11,039 nucleotides of DNA from Bdellovibrio sp. Its GTDB lineage: Bacteria > Bdellovibrionota > Bdellovibrionia > Bdellovibrionales > Bdellovibrionaceae. Made by a program: the position numbers and the translations under genes. Below are positions 6,853 to 11,039 of this stretch, piece after piece; positions within the stretch are counted from its first letter, which is position 1, and the number at the start of each line of letters is the position of its first letter. The notes below the pieces were generated by a model, which searched no databases, was not told where the DNA came from, and saw only the letters and a program-made list of their open reading frames with translations. The stretch spans positions 7,300 through 18,338 of the forward strand of contig JAGIAF010000018.1 in the NCBI GenBank assembly GCA_017745015.1, in the 5' to 3' direction.

Positions 6853-7388
6853 TGATTCTTACGGATCAGCAGATTCTCGATTTCATGGAGCAAGGCGCAA
6901 TTAAAGTTGAGCCCTTCCGTAGAGAGTGCCTAGGAACGAACTCATACGATGTTCACTTGGGAAAAACTCTCGCAGTCTATGAAGAGAAAGTGCTGGACGC
7001 TAAGAAGCATAACAAGATTCGTACCTTCGAGATTCCGGATGAGGGCTTTGTTCTCATGCCGGACACTCTTTATTTGGGCGTGACTCAAGAGTACACAGAG
7101 ACTCTGAAACATGTCCCATTTTTGGAAGGTAAATCCAGCGTCGGCCGCCTTGGAATTGATATCCACGCGACTGCTGGCAAAGGTGACGTAGGGTTCTGTA
7201 ACTTTTGGACCCTCGAGATCTCGGTAAAACAACCCGTCAGAGTTTACACTGGTATGCCCATTGGGCAGTTGATATACTTTGAAGTGAAAGGCACTATTCT
7301 CACGCCATACAACGTGAAGCCTTCCGCGAAGTACAACGAAAAGCTTCCGCTTCCAGTGGAGTCAATGATGTGGAAAAACTCATTCTAA
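6852..7388 (+). CDS. dcd: dCTP deaminase, possibly bifunctional with dUTPase activity
   Basis: The 178-residue protein belongs to the dCTP deaminase/dUTPase trimer family, which converts dCTP to dUTP (and in bifunctional members on to dUMP), feeding dTMP synthesis. Seen in order: MILTDQQIL start (1-9), LGTNSYDVHLG (27-37), EGKSSVGRLG (92-101) with S96 and R99 matching the phosphate-binding residues, HATAG (105-109), and GFCNFWTLEI (114-123). E122 matches the catalytic glutamate (E138 of the E. coli enzyme). GMPIGQLIYF (134-143) and SAKY (158-161) complete the pattern. The TAG instead of TAH in HATAG resembles the bifunctional Methanocaldococcus and Mycobacterium enzymes more than E. coli Dcd; this is inference. 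Its ATG overlaps the rpmG stop by one base and its 3' end overlaps the next gene by 19 bases. Confidence 0.9.
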   Translation: MILTDQQILDFMEQGAIKVEPFRRECLGTNSYDVHLGKTLAVYEEKVLDAKKHNKIRTFEIPDEGFVLMPDTLYLGVTQEYTETLKHVPFLEGKSSVGRLGIDIHATAGKGDVGFCNFWTLEISVKQPVRVYTGMPIGQLIYFEVKGTILTPYNVKPSAKYNEKLPLPVESMMWKNSF

Positions 7389-8026
7389 AGCTTATCAGTT
7401 TTATCGCTATCCTATCCCTCACCGCTTGCGGTGGCGGGACAGCTACAGATATCACCGGCATTGATTCATTCACTCCTCTTGCTGGTTCATCATTTTCAAA
7501 ATCAGACTCAGACACTCTTTCAGGCATTGGTGCGGTTCGCTTTATCAGCCCTCTGAATGGCGTGCTTTCAAACAACTCTTTGGCTTTGAAAACTCAATTA
7601 GACGGAACGCTCTACGCCAGCACGACGGTGATCTTTAACTCCAATGATCTCAATGTAGCTAACAACTCTGGAATCGCAATCAAGTTTGTTCGTAACGGCA
7701 TTAACGTCACGGCATCTGTCGGCGTGAATGGGACGTGGGTCACAGTTGATTCCAGCATCACGAATGCCTACATGCCGCTGTCCTTAGATTTGATTATTGA
7801 TATCCACAACAACACAGGGAATTCCAACAAGACCCGCGTGTTGATCTGGAGACGCACCTATACGCCATATTCCGCAGCTTCTGCTGATTTAGATACAAAC
7901 TCTGCTGGTGACATCTCGGGAGCCTACCCAGCCTCCGCACAAGCCGCTGGCACCTTCGCAGGCCTCCGCCTCGACAACTCAACAGTCACAGCCGCCAGTG
8001 TCGGCACAGCCAAAGTCATCGATTAA
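7370..8026 (+). CDS. Lipoprotein of unknown function
   Basis: I do not recognise a family. The 218-residue precursor starts with GTG inside the end of dcd, with TGGAG (7356-7360) nine bases upstream. A classical lipoprotein signal follows: MEKLILKLISF, a hydrophobic stretch and the lipobox LTAC with lipidated C20, then GGG. The residue after Cys is Gly, which favours the outer membrane. The mature part is rich in Ser, Thr, Asn and Gly and has alternating hydrophobic strands (for example 83-141), suggesting an all-beta domain, perhaps a jelly-roll-like fold. Residues 140-163 (LDLIIDIHNN to VLIWRRTY) and 192-215 (an AGTFAGLRLDN segment and onward) look like strands of the same sheet. The mature domain contains no cysteine besides C20. 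The overlap with dcd implies co-transcription with rpmG-dcd. Confidence 0.82.
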   Translation: MEKLILKLISFIAILSLTACGGGTATDITGIDSFTPLAGSSFSKSDSDTLSGIGAVRFISPLNGVLSNNSLALKTQLDGTLYASTTVIFNSNDLNVANNSGIAIKFVRNGINVTASVGVNGTWVTVDSSITNAYMPLSLDLIIDIHNNTGNSNKTRVLIWRRTYTPYSAASADLDTNSAGDISGAYPASAQAAGTFAGLRLDNSTVTAASVGTAKVID

Positions 8027-8053
8027 AGCAAAAGTGCCAGACACCTTTTGCTT
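8026..8053. repeat. Palindrome with GTGCCAGACAC core, REP-like
   Basis: AAGCAAAAG (8026-8034) pairs perfectly with CTTTTGCTT (8045-8053) around a 10-base loop; together the centre reads GTGCCAGACAC (8034-8044). It begins on the last base of the lipoprotein stop codon. I recall this core, on the other strand GTGTCTGGCAC, as a dispersed palindrome in many bacterial genomes; only one copy is in this window. It may also serve as a weak transcript-end structure for the rpmG-dcd-lipoprotein operon. Confidence 0.5.
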
Positions 8054-8066
8054 CACTTAGCGCAAT

Positions 8067-8096
8067 AAAAAAGGCCCCGCATTTCTGGGGAGCCTT
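8067..8096 (-). terminator. Intrinsic terminator of the long EF-hand protein gene
   Basis: AAGGCCCC (8071-8078) pairs with GGGG-A-GCCTT (8087-8096), eight pairs with one bulged A. Read on the minus strand the stem is followed by a run of six U (complement of 8067-8072), five bases past the stop codon of the gene ending at 8102. On the plus strand only a poor T tract follows, so rightward termination is weaker. Confidence 0.8.
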
Positions 8097-8101
8097 GAAC
8101 T

Positions 8102-11039
8102 TTATTTATCTAATTCTTCTTGCGAGATTTCTGGAATTTTATCAGCAGAGGCCTTGTTTGCCATGTCCGCGATATAACCAAGGATACCTGCGAGCTTCGT
8201 ACGGTCCGCATTGACCACCCAGTTGTCAGGTTTACCTCTCCAGCGCAGAACAAACGTCAGCTTCTCTTTCAGAGTCGTTGGCGCTTTTCCGTAACGGAGC
8301 AAGAACATGAATACTGATGGAAGGTCTTCTTCCTTCACTTGGTCACCGGCATATTGAACTAACAAGGATTTGAACAAAGGGAACGCTTTCAAGGCTTCAT
8401 ACTTCGTCAAATAGCCGTCACTGTTTTCATCAAATCGGGTAAAGAGCATTTCAATGTATTGAACCGCATGAGGCACCTGTGCCAAATCAGCGATACGAGC
8501 GATCTTTCTTTTATTCGGAACATAGCCCGAAGTTTTGAACATATTGAAGATATATTGCTCTGACTCTTCCCGGTCGATGGACTTCATGTACTTAAGGAAG
8601 TCTGGCGTGGCCGTCATATTCTTCAACATCGAGTCGCGATACATTCTCAAAGCACAGTCGACAGACACTTCTGTGCGAGTATCGATTTTAGGCATATTCG
8701 CCAAACAAGCGCGATGCAGATCTTCCGTCAACATCGAGTTGATCTTCACACCGGACCAAATCATACCCACCAGATCACCCACTTCAACGAAGGACGCATA
8801 CTTGCCGCCATCAGCGTGAGGCATGAACAAGTTTGCATCACGGAACCGAGCATCACCGAAGGTTGTGTTATCTGGTTCAAGCAGTTCCATCTCAATAAAG
8901 AAGGGACGAACTTGATTAAAGACCGCGTTCACTTCTTCCAAAGTCACGCCGCCATAATTTTCCACGCGATTCATATCGCCCGCAAAAGCGCGGTTTACGA
9001 TGCGAGCCATGGCACGGTTCAAATTCAATTGCGACAGACTTTCACGGTCATAGACCTGAGACAGTCTTCGCGAAATATACAAGCGGCCTTCTTTATCCAA
9101 AGTCATCGGCGAAGGCGTGGCCATCAACATTTTGAATTCTTTCAAACCCACGAGGAGACTTTGAGATGCTTTCGAGTTCGCCAAAGTCTTATCAACCAAG
9201 GCCATCATATCACGAGGACGTAAGCCCTCTTTTGGCTTCCAGTTTACAGAGATCTTCGCAATGAAAAGCTCCGTATCGAGCCAAATTTGTAATTCCCGAC
9301 GAAGCAATTCCACCGAGTGCATTGTGATCGCATCTGGCACATAGCCTTCCAAGCGATCCTTTGGAGCGATCATGATATTATTTAAAAGCAGCTTATAAAC
9401 TTGCGCGACTGAATCTGCCTTAATATTCGCAGGAAGAATACTGGCTTCAACCAAACGACGCGTGATCAGAGTCAACTCTTCAAGCTTCAGCTGAGTTCCC
9501 TTTTTGGCCACCAAGACATCGCGAACGATATTTAAGCTTTGATTCACCAGTGTGGATAGATCCACCAATGTTTTCGGCTCATCCATTTGGTGAGCTTTTA
9601 CAAAATAATGATAGTACAAGAAGTCTGAGTACACGCGAGACGTCAGACTCAACAACGTGCTCCAGCTGCCCTTCGCCAAAGTCGAATCATTCCCACCAAG
9701 CACAATGTTCTTCGTATCAATCACCAAAGGCAGGAAACGATTGATCTGTACAGAGAAAGACGCTTCCGGAGTTTTTGGCGGATAGAGTTTTTCAAACTCG
9801 CGCACCAAGCTGACTAGATTTTTCAGATCGTAAGCACCTTCGAAAAGACTGCCCAACTCTCTACCGGTGTTTTGCAAAATAAGCTGCGAATCCATAAAGA
9901 ATCTTTGAGATTCTTCAGAAGAATACATATCGGGGTCCCACTCCATTCCGTAAATTGGGTAATACGGAAGGAAACGTTCAATCAAAGCTTTCAAGCGAGA
10001 GATCTTCAGCTTGGCAGTTTTAAAGTCATTGGTCGTAAACGAATCCATGCTGCCGCCAAAGAACAACTGCTTCACTTTCATCGCTTCGGCTACAAGACCG
10101 GAAGACATACGGAAGTCAGGCCATACTTTTGAAAGTGTCTCAAGAAGATCTGAAACCTCGGCGCGAGAGACAACACCTTCTGGTTTTTCCGCGACCAAGT
10201 CTTGGAAGACCGACAAAAGATCTTCCATGGTGCGCGACAGATACGCCAAGCGATAGCCACTGCCCGTCTCTGGAACTGATTGGATGAAATAGTGATAGCG
10301 CAAGAACTGCACATAACCACGAGCACCCAGCAAAGCGAAACGACGCCACTCCGTCGGAGCGACAGAGTTTTCATTCCCCCCCGCCAGAGCTTTTTTAACC
10401 TTCTTCACCACTGGCATATAAGTTTTCACAGTTTGTGAAACCGGCCATTTTTCATCGAAGAGTTTGGAGAGCTGTTCTAGGAATGTCGCAAAGTCCGACA
10501 GATTGTACGTCTGACCATTTTCTTCAATATGATCCGCCAGAGCTCGCGCGGAGTTTTGCAACTCGCCATTAGCTTGCTCAAAGAAGATCATATCTTTTTG
10601 CACATGATTCGTATCCGACACGGACCATTGCAAAACCATGACCTTCATGTAGGGGTTCATGCGGATTGTGATGGTTTTCAAAAGACGGAAGACATCTTTT
10701 GCTTTATCCAGTTCTTTTTGTGTGATGTAGCTGCGATCTCCACCGACAAAAAGCTGTTTCAACTTCATGAATTCCAGTTGTAACGACGGGGAAATCACTG
10801 TCTTTTCTTGCGGATCCAGAAAGTTTTGTTCAAGGAACGTTGCGATCTCTTGAGAAGAATAACGATCTTTAGAGCTGCCACGAACGTAACGTTGGAAACT
10901 TGACACCGCGCCAGAAACGCAATCCCAAAGAGCTGCAACTTCGGAATCTTTGGCATCACCAGAAATATAGTCCTTCATCACCGGACTTGTTTTGGAAAGA
11001 CAAGAAGCCCCTGCATACTCTTGAGATTTGACCACTGGG
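8102..11039 (-). CDS. Very long EF-hand repeat protein, 5' partial, probably exported
   Basis: The frame is open to the window edge, and a GTG four bases inside has no visible ribosome binding site, so the true start is probably outside. Residues are counted from that GTG; at least 977 are present. Near the C-terminus is one canonical EF-hand calcium loop, DENSDGYLTKYE (869-880). The rest is not a recognised enzyme. By eye it consists of repeats of about 105-135 residues, each with a LFxGG-like motif followed by a polar loop and a long helix: around 94-137, 216-253, 323-366, 444-481, and weaker at 548-599 and 683-720. Odd and even units resemble each other best, for example MKLKQLFVGGD with MKVKQLFFGGS, and FLRYHYF with FLYYHYF. 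Only four cysteines occur, in two pairs (C12/C39 and C778/C794), as expected of a periplasmic or outer-membrane protein with disulfides. A signal peptide would be upstream. No enzymatic motif is seen; a calcium-responsive structural or binding role is guesswork. Confidence 0.85.
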   Translation of the reverse strand, partial: PVVKSQEYAGASCLSKTSPVMKDYISGDAKDSEVAALWDCVSGAVSSFQRYVRGSSKDRYSSQEIATFLEQNFLDPQEKTVISPSLQLEFMKLKQLFVGGDRSYITQKELDKAKDVFRLLKTITIRMNPYMKVMVLQWSVSDTNHVQKDMIFFEQANGELQNSARALADHIEENGQTYNLSDFATFLEQLSKLFDEKWPVSQTVKTYMPVVKKVKKALAGGNENSVAPTEWRRFALLGARGYVQFLRYHYFIQSVPETGSGYRLAYLSRTMEDLLSVFQDLVAEKPEGVVSRAEVSDLLETLSKVWPDFRMSSGLVAEAMKVKQLFFGGSMDSFTTNDFKTAKLKISRLKALIERFLPYYPIYGMEWDPDMYSSEESQRFFMDSQLILQNTGRELGSLFEGAYDLKNLVSLVREFEKLYPPKTPEASFSVQINRFLPLVIDTKNIVLGGNDSTLAKGSWSTLLSLTSRVYSDFLYYHYFVKAHQMDEPKTLVDLSTLVNQSLNIVRDVLVAKKGTQLKLEELTLITRRLVEASILPANIKADSVAQVYKLLLNNIMIAPKDRLEGYVPDAITMHSVELLRRELQIWLDTELFIAKISVNWKPKEGLRPRDMMALVDKTLANSKASQSLLVGLKEFKMLMATPSPMTLDKEGRLYISRRLSQVYDRESLSQLNLNRAMARIVNRAFAGDMNRVENYGGVTLEEVNAVFNQVRPFFIEMELLEPDNTTFGDARFRDANLFMPHADGGKYASFVEVGDLVGMIWSGVKINSMLTEDLHRACLANMPKIDTRTEVSVDCALRMYRDSMLKNMTATPDFLKYMKSIDREESEQYIFNMFKTSGYVPNKRKIARIADLAQVPHAVQYIEMLFTRFDENSDGYLTKYEALKAFPLFKSLLVQYAGDQVKEEDLPSVFMFLLRYGKAPTTLKEKLTFVLRWRGKPDNWVVNADRTKLAGILGYIADMANKASADKIPEISQEELDK

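Noticed and set aside
6638..6904. Open frame of 88 codons overlapping rpmG in another frame
   Set aside because: rpmG, with a clear ribosome binding site and unmistakable L33 sequence, occupies the same bases; the other frame shows no family features.
8714..9223. Open frame of 169 codons on the plus strand inside the long EF-hand protein gene
   Set aside because: It lies wholly antisense to a well-supported gene, has a low-complexity His/Gln/Arg-rich product and no clear ribosome binding site.
1..11039. Mobile elements, CRISPR arrays, tRNA or rRNA genes, prophage genes
   Set aside because: I looked for transposase motifs, regularly spaced direct repeats and cloverleaf-like sequences with CCA ends, and saw none.

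Overview
The window looks like chromosomal DNA from a Gram-negative, predatory-type deltaproteobacterium-like organism, most plausibly Bdellovibrio or a close relative. This assignment is inference. It rests on moderate GC, two lipobox lipoproteins, a CheA-type kinase and a CheY-type regulator, and a very long secreted-looking EF-hand repeat protein; no marker gene settles it. There is no sign of phage, transposase, CRISPR or tRNA/rRNA genes. Gene density is very high and no gap exceeds about 140 bases.

Left part (1-5061). The 3' part of a sensor kinase (PAS end, HPt, CheA-like ATPase) opens the window. An aldo/keto reductase follows, with its own near-consensus sigma-70 promoter. A class I-like polyphosphate kinase 2 converges on it, and the two stop codons share one CTAG. 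Divergent from ppk2 is a SulP anion transporter with a STAS domain. Its 3' end overlaps, tail to tail by 48 bp, a small SAM-methyltransferase-like gene. Neither convergent pair has room for a normal intergenic terminator.

Middle (5062-6672). A clear bidirectional stem-loop terminator separates the methyltransferase from a stand-alone CheY-like receiver on the minus strand. Upstream of the receiver lies a ChaN-like haem-binding-type lipoprotein on the same strand. The 139-bp divergent region between that gene and rpmG holds two overlapping inverted repeats that could form mutually exclusive structures.

Right part (6673-11039). rpmG (ribosomal protein L33, zinc-free type), dcd (dCTP deaminase) and an unknown lipoprotein form a tightly packed plus-strand operon with 1-bp and 19-bp overlaps. 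A GTGCCAGACAC-cored palindrome and a second hairpin, which terminates the opposite strand, close this operon. The rest is a single minus-strand gene, cut by the window edge. It encodes at least 977 residues built from about six degenerate, EF-hand-like repeats of roughly 105-135 residues, and ends with one canonical calcium-binding loop.

The most notable items are the repeat architecture of the giant protein, the rpmG-dcd-lipoprotein coupling with its structured leader, the paired charge changes in the SulP anion site, and the compact CheA-like kinase lacking dimerisation and CheW-type domains.
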